Shown: positions 17,614 through 25,848 of the stretch, in pieces
Position numbering within the stretch: the first letter of the stretch is position 1
Layout of the letters: each line of letters starts with the position of its first letter
From: Dyadobacter soli
GTDB lineage: Bacteria; Bacteroidota; Bacteroidia; Cytophagales; Spirosomataceae
Direction of reading: 5' to 3'
Assembly (NCBI RefSeq): GCF_900101885.1
Contig: NZ_FNAN01000012.1
Coordinates: 124,001 to 188,000, forward strand
DNA: 64,000 nucleotides
The notes under the pieces: generated by a model
The model's input: only the letters and a program-made list of their open reading frames with translations
What the model was told of the DNA's origin: nothing
Databases searched by the model: none
Program-made: the position numbers and the translations under genes

Positions 17614-18690
17614 ATGGAAACGTCCTTCCTGGAAAAACAAGTACGGCTTCCGTTTTCAAACCGGACGGTTTCCTTCAAATATGCGCTGGTGCACGCGTGC
17701 TACTGGCTGCTGGTTACGGGCTTTTTCCTGTACGAAAAACGGTACCTGATTTACAAGGCAAGTCTCAATTTCTTCGCGATCTGTGTGGTGGCCCGGGTGG
17801 CGCTGCTGATCGTGATCGCGTACCTGAACCTGCATTATTTTTTACCCAAATACCTGTTAAGGAAGAAGTATGGTCAATATTTCGGGCTGGTGCTGCTTTC
17901 CATTCTCGGTTACCTGTTCATCCAATCCTTCTTTGACTACTACCTGTATGGATATGTGATCGGCCCGATGCGGAACAGCAATATCGTGGAGGCGCTTTCC
18001 TATAATTTTTTCAGCACGCTCTGGTACCTCGCATTAATGGTGGCCCTCAAACTGAGCATCGACTGGTACGAGCAACAGCGCATTCTGCAAAAGATAGTGG
18101 TCGAAAAGCTCAATGCAGAGGTCAATTTCCTACGCTCGCAGGTGAACCCGCATTTTCTTTTTAATATTCTCAATAACCTGTATGCATTGACCTTGAAGAA
18201 ATCGGACCTCGCACCGGAAGTGGTGCTGAAACTGTCCGAAATGATGGAATACATGCTCTACGACAGCGACGACAGCACGGTTTCGCTCGATAAGGAGATC
18301 AGCTATTTGCACAATTACATTGAACTCGAAAGGATCCGTTACGACAACAATCCCGACATTTCACTGGAAGTAGCCGGTAATCCCGATGGCAAGGAAATAG
18401 CCCCGCTACTGCTGCTGCCATTGGTCGAAAATGCCTTCAAACACGGTGTCAGCCGTAAATCCGACAAAGGCTGGCTGCACGGGAAGATACGCGTGGGCGC
18501 GTCGGCGCTGGAAATAACGATCGAAAACAGCAAATCGAATGCAACTGCAAGGGATAGCAAAGGGGGCATTGGGCTGGCCAACCTCCGAAAGCGCTTGGAA
18601 CTGCTGTACCCGTCGCGCCACAGCCTGCGGATCGATGATCAACAGGAACGTTTCAGTGTATTTATGGAAATCAATTTTGCCAATGCTTAA
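17614..18690 (+). CDS. LytS/YehU-type sensor histidine kinase
   Basis: Membrane sensor kinase of 358 residues expected to phosphorylate the LytTR regulator at 19748. Four hydrophobic helices (about 27-165) form the input region without an extracytoplasmic domain. The His_kinase domain follows (phospho-acceptor His in SQVNPHFLFNILNNLYAL, about 182-200), then an ATPase domain with LPLVENAFKHGV (N box) and GIGLANLRKRLELLY (G box). This is the usual Bacteroidota architecture. Two NlpE-like genes lie between it and its regulator, all on one strand with short gaps. Confidence 0.9.
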   Translation: METSFLEKQVRLPFSNRTVSFKYALVHACYWLLVTGFFLYEKRYLIYKASLNFFAICVVARVALLIVIAYLNLHYFLPKYLLRKKYGQYFGLVLLSILGYLFIQSFFDYYLYGYVIGPMRNSNIVEALSYNFFSTLWYLALMVALKLSIDWYEQQRILQKIVVEKLNAEVNFLRSQVNPHFLFNILNNLYALTLKKSDLAPEVVLKLSEMMEYMLYDSDDSTVSLDKEISYLHNYIELERIRYDNNPDISLEVAGNPDGKEIAPLLLLPLVENAFKHGVSRKSDKGWLHGKIRVGASALEITIENSKSNATARDSKGGIGLANLRKRLELLYPSRHSLRIDDQQERFSVFMEINFANA

Positions 18691-18702
18691 TCAGAACCAG
18701 TC

Positions 18703-19194
18703 ATGAAAAAGTACATCCTGCTACCGCTATTGTTACTGACAGCGGCGATCGCACCCGAAACAGTATCGCCCGAACCCGAAATATACGTCGCGGCTACCCC
18801 CTGCGATGCCGTACCGAGGCATTTGCTCGCCGTACCTGCCAATCTCGATTGCGAAATGATCAAATGGCGCCTCACCCTCCGCCGCGATCCGCGCAACCTC
18901 GGTCGCGATGATTTCAAATTGCAATACACCTACGGCATGACCAAACCCGGCACGGAGGGATTTATGAACGACGGTTTCAGCAAGGAGCTTTCGGGAAAAT
19001 GGGTTATTGCCAAAAACACAAGCAAGCTGCCTGGCAAACAGGTTTTTACATTACAACCCACTAATTCCCAAAGCAATATCACGCTGCTGCAAATGAGCGA
19101 TCGTATACTGCACTTACTGGATACGCAGGGAAATCTGATGATCGGCAATTCGGGTTTCAGTTATACTTTCAACAGGCAAAACGCCAATTTGTAA
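18703..19194 (+). CDS. NlpE-like secreted protein, copy 1
   Basis: A signal-peptide-bearing protein of 163 residues (hydrophobic 4-19). After a TPCDAVPRH segment it follows the NlpE N-terminal pattern: charged strands, a GKW turn (LSGKWVIAKN), then ILHLLDTQGNLMIG and the ending SYTFNR. NlpE is an outer-membrane lipoprotein that senses copper and surface stress, but no lipobox or CxxC is seen here. It is a paralogue of the next gene (shared ends LMxG...SYTFNR). It sits 12 nt after the kinase stop, suggesting a role as an accessory sensor or target. Function is inferred. Confidence 0.6.
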   Translation: MKKYILLPLLLLTAAIAPETVSPEPEIYVAATPCDAVPRHLLAVPANLDCEMIKWRLTLRRDPRNLGRDDFKLQYTYGMTKPGTEGFMNDGFSKELSGKWVIAKNTSKLPGKQVFTLQPTNSQSNITLLQMSDRILHLLDTQGNLMIGNSGFSYTFNRQNANL

Positions 19195-19209
19195 AACCAT
19201 CTGTTAGCC

Positions 19210-19710
19210 ATGAAAACGCTATTATTCATCGCTGCCTGCCTTTTGATAATGCATGAAGCGACCGCACAGTCCGCGACACCTTTGAATATACCTTCCAAAA
19301 CCACTACACGCCAGCCCATCGCCGAAGGTGCGAATGTGTGGGGTGTCTTTCACGGTCGCGTGCCTTGCCAGACAATGGCGACGGTGATTCACATTTCCGT
19401 TGAGCCCAATTGCACCAAGTTGAAATGGGGCTTCACATTCTACCAGGACCCGCAGAGCAAAAAACCGACGACCTATACATGGGACGGCTCCCTTTTCCGT
19501 AACAAGCCCCGGACCGGCAAATGGGCGCTCATCCAGGGTACGGCCGACGATCCCGACGCGACCGTCATCCAGCTGGACCCCGACCAGCCTGAAAAATCGG
19601 TCTTTCTGCTGAAAGGCGACGAAAATGTATTATTTATACTCGACGGTTCGAAAAAACTCATGGTCGGCGGAGAATACCTGAGCTACACTTTCAACCGCGT
19701 ATCCAACTGA
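19210..19710 (+). CDS. NlpE-like secreted protein, copy 2
   Basis: Paralogue of the preceding gene, 166 residues. A signal peptide (1-19, ending ATAQS) precedes a GRVPCQTMATV segment, NCTKLKWGFTFYQDP, the turn RTGKWALIQG, and the ending VLFILDGSKKLMVGG...SYTFNR. The match to copy 1 is spread over the whole length at modest identity, so the duplication is old. It lies 15 nt after copy 1 and 37 nt before the regulator gene. Substrate or ligand unknown. Confidence 0.6.
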   Translation: MKTLLFIAACLLIMHEATAQSATPLNIPSKTTTRQPIAEGANVWGVFHGRVPCQTMATVIHISVEPNCTKLKWGFTFYQDPQSKKPTTYTWDGSLFRNKPRTGKWALIQGTADDPDATVIQLDPDQPEKSVFLLKGDENVLFILDGSKKLMVGGEYLSYTFNRVSN

Positions 19711-19747
19711 TTTTCCACCTGATTCTGCCGGGCAAAAACCACAACGT

Positions 19748-20455
19748 ATGCTGCAATGCGTGATCATCGACGACGAACCTCTCGCAAGGGAGATTCTGGA
19801 AGAATATCTGCAAAAATCGGGGATTACCGGTGCCGTGCAATTCAGCAATGCGCGTGACGCGCTCGCGTACCTGCAAGCGCACGAGCCGGATACACTGTTC
19901 CTGGATATTGAAATGCCGGAAATGAACGGTATCGATTTCCTGAAATCCCTTTCGCAGCCCCCCGTCACCGTTTTCACCACCGCCTACCGCGATTATGCAT
20001 TCGAAGGTTACGAGCTCGGTGTGATTGATTTCCTGCTCAAACCGATTTCGTACGCCCGCTTCCAACATGCCCTCGAAAAGGTCCGCGACTTTCTACAACT
20101 CAAAGAGCAGAACACAAACCTCGAACAGAACCTTTCGGAGGAAAAACCCGACTTCATTTTCGTCAAAAGCGGCGTCCAGCGCGTCCGCCTCGCATTCGAG
20201 GACATTTCCCACATCCAGGGCCTGAAAGACTACGCCATCATCCACACCGCTACCGGCAAAGTCGTGATCAAAGGCTCGGTTAAAGCCATGCTCGACATTT
20301 TCCCACCCGCCCGCTTCCTGCGCGTACACAAGTCGTTCATTGTTGCTACCGATAAAATCCGCCGCATCGAAAGGAACCGGATCATCTGGGGAACGCATCA
20401 GATTCCGATCGGGAGGAGTTATCGGGAGGAGGTAATGCGGGTTGTGGGCCGGTGA
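19748..20455 (+). CDS. LytTR-family response regulator
   Basis: A response regulator of 235 residues. The receiver domain (about 1-118) has the acidic pair in VIIDDEPLAR, the phospho-acceptor Asp in LFLDIEMPEMNG near residue 54 and Lys in LLKPISYARF. The LytTR DNA-binding domain (about 137-235) shows FIFVKSG, FLRVHKSFIV and the ending PIGRSYRE. It should be the partner of the kinase at 17614. Targets probably include this cassette, but no LytTR direct repeat was confidently identified. Confidence 0.92.
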   Translation: MLQCVIIDDEPLAREILEEYLQKSGITGAVQFSNARDALAYLQAHEPDTLFLDIEMPEMNGIDFLKSLSQPPVTVFTTAYRDYAFEGYELGVIDFLLKPISYARFQHALEKVRDFLQLKEQNTNLEQNLSEEKPDFIFVKSGVQRVRLAFEDISHIQGLKDYAIIHTATGKVVIKGSVKAMLDIFPPARFLRVHKSFIVATDKIRRIERNRIIWGTHQIPIGRSYREEVMRVVGR

Positions 20456-20553
20456 ATCAATGAGACCGCGACTTCGGACATTGTATTGAGTGAGTGTGCG
20501 CGAATTAAGCTATATTTATTAATGTTCTAACAACAACCAACGATCCTTAGAAA

Positions 20554-20694
20554 ATGGAAAAGCACATTAAAATTAATAAACCAATGCCTGAAACATGGAA
20601 AAAGGCGCTCGCCGAAAAGAGGGAATGGGCGCGAAAGGTTCAGGCAGGAGAATTGCCTGATTCCACTAAAAATAAACCCAAAGACTTTGCCTGA
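20554..20694 (+). CDS. Small basic protein upstream of DUF6169 gene (46 aa)
   Basis: A 46-codon ORF starts with ATG at 20554. The product is basic and predicted helical in the middle (ETWKKALAEKREWARKVQ) with a polar tail (STKNKPKDFA). Its last codons overlap the TTG start of the next gene by 8 nt, the arrangement expected of a coupled pair. Family not recognised. An antitoxin-like or chaperone role for the DUF6169 protein is a guess. Confidence 0.6.
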   Translation: MEKHIKINKPMPETWKKALAEKREWARKVQAGELPDSTKNKPKDFA

Positions 20695-21151
20695 TCAATA
20701 TCCAATTTTTTCAAGTCAGGAGAATTCCGGTTCATACCAATTCTTTTTTGACACCACACACGGTCATCGGTATTTTGTCAGGTTCACGCCTGCACATTAC
20801 CTATTTCAAACGAGGTGCATTCCTTGCAAAAATGTCTTCGAAGTATCTTTCCATCACGAGGGGGAAAACGCCGAGTCGGACCCGCGGATTAAACAGACGA
20901 TCATACACCTAATTTTGAAGTTCATAAGCGAACACCGCGGCCCTGTTGTATATGTTTGTGACAATTTAGATAACAAGGAGCGCGGTCGCCAACGGCTTTT
21001 TAATCGTTGGTTCCAGGAGTTGAGATTAGACGAATTCAGGCTCGAATCCACTATCATCGAGTTCGAACACTATACACAAATTGTCGGAATCATCACATTT
21101 GACTGGGACCTGTCCGCCGACGATTACTTTAACTTTTTAGAAATATTTTGA
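20687..21151 (+). CDS. DUF6169-like protein
   Basis: A soluble protein of 154 residues with features I associate with the Bacteroidota family DUF6169: an aromatic N-terminal strand region (YQFFFDTTHGHRYFVRF), a TIIHLILKFISEH helix, VVYVCDNLDNKERGRQRLF and RWFQE. No signal peptide or membrane helix, and function is unknown. The only available start is a TTG at 20687, inside the end of the upstream 46-codon gene, so expression probably depends on translation of that gene. Family assignment is from memory of the pattern. Confidence 0.65.
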   Translation: MPDQYPIFSSQENSGSYQFFFDTTHGHRYFVRFTPAHYLFQTRCIPCKNVFEVSFHHEGENAESDPRIKQTIIHLILKFISEHRGPVVYVCDNLDNKERGRQRLFNRWFQELRLDEFRLESTIIEFEHYTQIVGIITFDWDLSADDYFNFLEIF

Positions 21152-21296
21152 CAGTTTGTATACGGACAACTCGCGTCCGAAACCGAACAGATAATCAGGC
21201 CTAAAACTGCATCCACAGCGTAGCAGTAGCCTTTTACCCCCTTGGTACAATTGTTGAGCCCGCACGTCAGGAAACGCTGACAAACCCGACTGCCTC

Positions 21297-23756
21297 ATGC
21301 TGCTCAATTACCTCAAAATCTCTTTCCGCCGGTTGTGGACGGACAAGACCAGCTCTACGATCAATATCCTTGGCCTGGCTTTGGGCATGACCTGCTGCCT
21401 GGTCATCTTTGTATTTGTCCGGTACGAGCTCGGTTTTGATAGCTTCCATTCCGGGTCGGAACGGACGTTTCGGATTGTTGAGCACAGCAAAAAGGCCGAT
21501 GGCATCCAGCATTGGCCTACTACGTCATACCCGCTGGCGGCTGCGATACGCGAAAATGTAGCTGGCGCAACGGTTACGCAAACGGCAGGGCCGCTCGACA
21601 GGACCATCAGTTCCACAGACAGCCGCGGCACTGTGCACCGGTTCCAGGAAAACAGATTGATGTTTGCCGATGCACAATACCTTCAAACATTCGATTTTCA
21701 AAAGCTTCATCCGAAGGGCATCTGGCTTGCAGGGAATGCTGAAACTGCATTCGCGCAGGTAAATGCGGTGGTACTGACGCAAAAACTGGCCGAGCGCTAT
21801 TTTGCGGAATATGCCGGAAATCCGACACAGATTATCGGTAAGACCCTTATGCTCAACAACACCGATCCGCTGGTGGTGTCGGGCGTGATCCGTAACCCGC
21901 CGGGCAATACGAACCTGCTTTTCGATATGCTGGTCAATTACCAGTTTTTCAAAGCTAACAACCCCTACCAGGCAGGCAACTGGTCGGGAAATTATCAGGG
22001 AACCACTTTTGTGACACTTCACGACGGCGTAACCCCTGCTGCATTCGAGACGCAGCTCGCGGCGATGAAGAAAAAATACATGAGCAAGGAGGACGACAGC
22101 CGCATTGCCTACCTGCTGCAACCGCTCGCCGAGATCCATACCGAACCGCTTTATGAAGATTTCCTCGGCGGATATCTCGTAGGGCGGGATGTGCTGTGGG
22201 GCCTTGCCAGCCTCGGCGTTTTCCTGATCCTGATCGCTTCTTTCAACTTCATCAACCTCACCACCGCCCGTGCATTACGCAGGCGCAAAGAAGTAGGTGT
22301 GCGCAAGGCGGTTGGCAGCACGCAGGGACAGTTGTTTTTACAATTCGTGGGCGAGACATTCATCGTGACATCGCTCGCTGGCGCTATCTCGTTGCTTGCG
22401 ATGGGTTTGCTGCTCAATTGGCTCAATCACTCACTCAGTGTCATCCACCTCGACCTGCGCCCCGATACCACCGTTTGGCTCTTTTGCGTATTCCTCGTTG
22501 TAATAGTAGCCGTGTTAGCCGGTTTTTACCCGGCAATGATCCTATCCCGGTTCCGGCCGGTTCAGGCACTCAAAAATGCTGTGAGCACCGAACGCAGCAG
22601 GTTCTCGCTAAGACAGGCGCTGATCGTGGGGCAGTTTTGTATTACCTATGGGCTGCTGGTGGGCACGTTTGTCGCATCCGGACAGATGAATCTGTTCAAA
22701 AATAAGGACCTGGGTTTCGTCAAAGATGCCGTGATCACCATCAATGGCCCGCGGAACCAGGTAATGGGCAAAATGGAGACATTCCGGCAGCAGCTATTGC
22801 AAAATCCGTCGGTGAATGCGGTGAGCTTTTCATCCGGGGCGCCGATCACCAAAAACTACTACGGCACGAATTTCAGGCTAAAATCGGAAGATCAGGCCAT
22901 GGACCGTCAGGCGGAAATGAAAGTGGTAGACTTGCATTATAATTCGCTTTTCGATCTGAAAACGGTAGCAGGCCGCTGGTTTAACAACGGTAATATCGTC
23001 CCAAACGGCTCGGCATTCAACGGTTTTGTCGTCAACGAAACGATGGTCAGAATGCTCGGACTTACGCCGGAAACAGCCTTGGGAAAAATGCTGACCATCA
23101 GCGAAGGCGAGGCGCCCATTATCGGTGTCGTGAAGGATTTCCACAATGTATCGTTGCAGCAAACGATCGTCCCCTGCGTGATTATGTGCTGGAACAGTGA
23201 TTTTTACGAACAAATACATGTGGCGTTGAATGTGGCGGGCGGCTCGTGGCTACAAGTCGGAGGTACGCTTAAAAACATCGAGCAAACCTGGAAAAGCATA
23301 TTCCCGCAGGATGTTTACCAGTACACGTTCCTCAATGAATCGCTGGCGAAAGGCTACATGGTAGAAAGCCTGGTTTTCGACGCATTCCGCATCTTTGCCG
23401 CTATTTCGATATTTATTTCCTGTCTCGGGTTGTTCGGTTTGGCGACATTCGCCGCGCAGCAGCGTACGAAGGAAATCGGTGTTCGCAAAGTACTGGGCGC
23501 TTCGGTAGCAAGTATTATATCGCTGCTTTTCAGCGACTTTCTACGCCTCGTCCTGATCGCGATCGTAATAGCTTCCCCCATCGCGTGGTATGCAATGGAA
23601 AACTGGCTGGAAGATTTCGCGTATCGTATTGAAATGCGGTGGTGGATCTTCGCTGTCGCGGGGATATTGGCTGTCGGGATTGCATTGCTTACGGTAAGTA
23701 TCCAAAGCCTCAAAGCGGCACTTATGAACCCCGTTCGCTCATTGAAAACGGACTAG
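21297..23756 (+). CDS. MacB/FtsX-type ABC transporter permease, orphan
   Basis: Inner-membrane permease of 819 residues with the duplicated MacB layout: TM helix at about 22-42, a periplasmic MacB_PCD domain (43-270), FtsX bundle (about 285-430), a second TM and MacB_PCD domain (about 440-680), and a second FtsX bundle to the end. FtsX signatures are FINLTTARALRRRKEVGVRKAVGS-like and its C-terminal copy QQRTKEIGVRKVLGAS. No ABC ATPase gene is nearby. Such unpaired permeases are common in Cytophagales and substrates are unknown. The convergent SGNH gene stops 1 nt away. Confidence 0.9.
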   Translation: MLLNYLKISFRRLWTDKTSSTINILGLALGMTCCLVIFVFVRYELGFDSFHSGSERTFRIVEHSKKADGIQHWPTTSYPLAAAIRENVAGATVTQTAGPLDRTISSTDSRGTVHRFQENRLMFADAQYLQTFDFQKLHPKGIWLAGNAETAFAQVNAVVLTQKLAERYFAEYAGNPTQIIGKTLMLNNTDPLVVSGVIRNPPGNTNLLFDMLVNYQFFKANNPYQAGNWSGNYQGTTFVTLHDGVTPAAFETQLAAMKKKYMSKEDDSRIAYLLQPLAEIHTEPLYEDFLGGYLVGRDVLWGLASLGVFLILIASFNFINLTTARALRRRKEVGVRKAVGSTQGQLFLQFVGETFIVTSLAGAISLLAMGLLLNWLNHSLSVIHLDLRPDTTVWLFCVFLVVIVAVLAGFYPAMILSRFRPVQALKNAVSTERSRFSLRQALIVGQFCITYGLLVGTFVASGQMNLFKNKDLGFVKDAVITINGPRNQVMGKMETFRQQLLQNPSVNAVSFSSGAPITKNYYGTNFRLKSEDQAMDRQAEMKVVDLHYNSLFDLKTVAGRWFNNGNIVPNGSAFNGFVVNETMVRMLGLTPETALGKMLTISEGEAPIIGVVKDFHNVSLQQTIVPCVIMCWNSDFYEQIHVALNVAGGSWLQVGGTLKNIEQTWKSIFPQDVYQYTFLNESLAKGYMVESLVFDAFRIFAAISIFISCLGLFGLATFAAQQRTKEIGVRKVLGASVASIISLLFSDFLRLVLIAIVIASPIAWYAMENWLEDFAYRIEMRWWIFAVAGILAVGIALLTVSIQSLKAALMNPVRSLKTD

Positions 23757-23757
23757 C

Positions 23758-25737
23758 CTATCGGGTTGCCGGATCTTGCGAATGACCAAGCGCATTTACC
23801 AGTTGCAATGCATCCTTGTCGTGCGCATTCAGTGCCAACACCTTCCGTGCGTACAGCAACGCCCCGTCGCGGTTATCCATCCGATAGTAGGCGGACGCAA
23901 TGCGGCTCAGCACGGAAATGTCCGCGGAATCGATGGGCAGCTGCGACCGCAGCGAAACCACCTCCTGCACCAGCGTACGCACGGGTGCGAGGTTCAGGCC
24001 GGAGGTATTGTTACTAATCGCGTAGTCCAGGTAAGGAATCGCTTTTTCGGGCTCGTCTTTTTTCAGGAATAATACAAAGAGATACCGGGCCGACTCGAAC
24101 GATGGGGCAACACTGAATGCCTTTTGAAAACTGAATAATGCACTTCGCTCATCCCCTAGCTGCCCGCTGAGCATTGCGGATCGGGAATATAATGCAGCGT
24201 CATTAGGCTGCTCCAAAATCAGTGCCTCCACGATTTCCCTCGCTTCCTTATAATTTCTGCTTTCGATATAGTGATTATAAGCCTGATCCATCGCATTTTC
24301 CCACGAAATGCGCCGGTACGCCAGGTCAAACGCAACTCGTTCTTCAAAAGTCCCGGTTTTTACAGAATCCCGATCCAAAGCGGCATTGAACGGCCAGCTG
24401 TTTTTCAAATTAGCTACCTTATAAACACCCGCCAGCGAGTCGATGACCGGAACCGGCATGTCCCTGCTGAGCTGCGCAAAAGACATTTCCGCGCCCGGTG
24501 CCGGGGAGATGAATTTCGCCTTTTTCAATGCCTCGTAAAATGCATCCGACATCAATGCATACCCTTTCAAATCGGGATGCACATGTTCCAATATCAAGTC
24601 CTTCCCGATGATACCGCCGGGTGAATTGGCTTCAAAAACATCATGCGTATCCACCAGATGTGCGTTGGAATGGCTTTTAACAAGCTGACCGATTATTTCA
24701 TTGAATGCTCCCGGTGCCCTGAAACGCAGTCCGTCCAGATCGCGCGCCTTCGAAAAATACTGGCGTGCGGAGTTCATATTTCCGCGGGCATACTCCTGTT
24801 TTCCTAAATTATAGGTTGAAACCGCATTGGCCTCAAAATCCTCCGGAAACTGGTTGTTTTTTAAAGGAAAGCTAAAAAACGGCTTTAAATCAGCCTCGTT
24901 ACTCACCAGGTTACTGATAAAAACCGGCACATTGTGTTCAGCCAAAATGTCCAGTATTTCGTCCATATTGGCCCTGAACTGCTCCACGCCCCTCTTATAC
25001 AAATCCGATTGAAAAGGGATCTGCTGCTCGGCCACCATGCGCTGCATGCGTGTACCGTCGTTTTCGGATTTACCGGAAGCGTCCAGCACCGTTACTTTCT
25101 GATACAAATTCGCCGCCAGTTGCATGATTTTTAGCGAACGCACCCGCAACACCGCATTCACCAACGCCGGATTACCGCCAAATTTTTCAGTGGAACCCAC
25201 ACCCATGGCACCATAATACTCATTGTGCCCGGCGTAAATTAAAACCGCGTCGGGCTGATAATCCACCAACTCGCGCGCGAAGCCGAGCACGGTGTAGGAA
25301 TTTACGGCCGTCAGGGCAAGGTTAACGATCTCGAAATGCTGGTCCGGGAATGTATTGGCCAGGCGATATTGCAGCCAGCGATGAAACGAGCCATTGTGAA
25401 AATAAGGGTACCCAATGGTGGTCGACTCGCCCAAAACGAAAATGCGACGGGTACCGGCTGGCTTCGCTTTCAGAAAAGGCTCCACATTGCCGGTCGTCGC
25501 ATTCTTCTGGTTGATGAAGTATCGTTTGGACGCGTCAGGGTTTAGGAATAGGTAATTTTTGTTTTGCGGGTACTCGATGAAGAGGCTGAGATCGTTGCCA
25601 TAGTGGAACCATCGCAGGCCGCATTCCAGCAACAGTATCAACAGCAACGGCAATGCCATGCTGATAATCCTGAACAGCCACGTCCGCTTCCCGCTCATAG
25701 TTGCCGCCGACGGCACATATACTTGCATATCTCTCAT
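23758..25737 (-). CDS. Membrane-anchored SGNH/GDSL hydrolase with TPR region
   Basis: Predicted extracytoplasmic esterase of 659 residues. An N-terminal anchor (about 20-40) precedes an SGNH domain: nucleophile Ser in FVLGESTTIGYPY near residue 105, Asn in YAGHNEYYGAMG near 170, and the catalytic Asp/His in LEHVHPDLKGY near 390. The C-terminal part (about 480-659) has degenerate TPR helices (PNDAALYSRSAMLSGQLGDE and following). It lies downstream of SusD on the same strand, separated by 111 bp of palindromic repeat, so it may be part of the glycan locus as a deacetylase. Substrate unknown. Confidence 0.8.
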   Translation of the reverse strand: MRDMQVYVPSAATMSGKRTWLFRIISMALPLLLILLLECGLRWFHYGNDLSLFIEYPQNKNYLFLNPDASKRYFINQKNATTGNVEPFLKAKPAGTRRIFVLGESTTIGYPYFHNGSFHRWLQYRLANTFPDQHFEIVNLALTAVNSYTVLGFARELVDYQPDAVLIYAGHNEYYGAMGVGSTEKFGGNPALVNAVLRVRSLKIMQLAANLYQKVTVLDASGKSENDGTRMQRMVAEQQIPFQSDLYKRGVEQFRANMDEILDILAEHNVPVFISNLVSNEADLKPFFSFPLKNNQFPEDFEANAVSTYNLGKQEYARGNMNSARQYFSKARDLDGLRFRAPGAFNEIIGQLVKSHSNAHLVDTHDVFEANSPGGIIGKDLILEHVHPDLKGYALMSDAFYEALKKAKFISPAPGAEMSFAQLSRDMPVPVIDSLAGVYKVANLKNSWPFNAALDRDSVKTGTFEERVAFDLAYRRISWENAMDQAYNHYIESRNYKEAREIVEALILEQPNDAALYSRSAMLSGQLGDERSALFSFQKAFSVAPSFESARYLFVLFLKKDEPEKAIPYLDYAISNNTSGLNLAPVRTLVQEVVSLRSQLPIDSADISVLSRIASAYYRMDNRDGALLYARKVLALNAHDKDALQLVNALGHSQDPATR

Positions 25738-25750
25738 AAGTCACACTTAA

Positions 25751-25823
25751 CCCAGGGCTTAAGCCCTGGGATGTGGGGGGCCTCTGCCCTGGGATGTGGG
25801 GCCTCAGCCCTGGGACACACTGG
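25751..25823. repeat. GC-rich palindromic repeat cluster
   Basis: Opens with a perfect 20-bp palindrome (25751-25770; half-site CCCAGGGCTT) and continues with two more GCCCTGGG units separated by ATGTGGGG/CCTC spacers. The repeated unit is roughly GCCCTGGGATGTGGGG. It fills most of the gap between SusD and the SGNH hydrolase. It could be a REP-like element or a 3' mRNA-stabilising structure. No T-run follows it. Confidence 0.85.
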
Positions 25824-25848
25824 GCGCCTACTATGTGCTACGCGCAGC

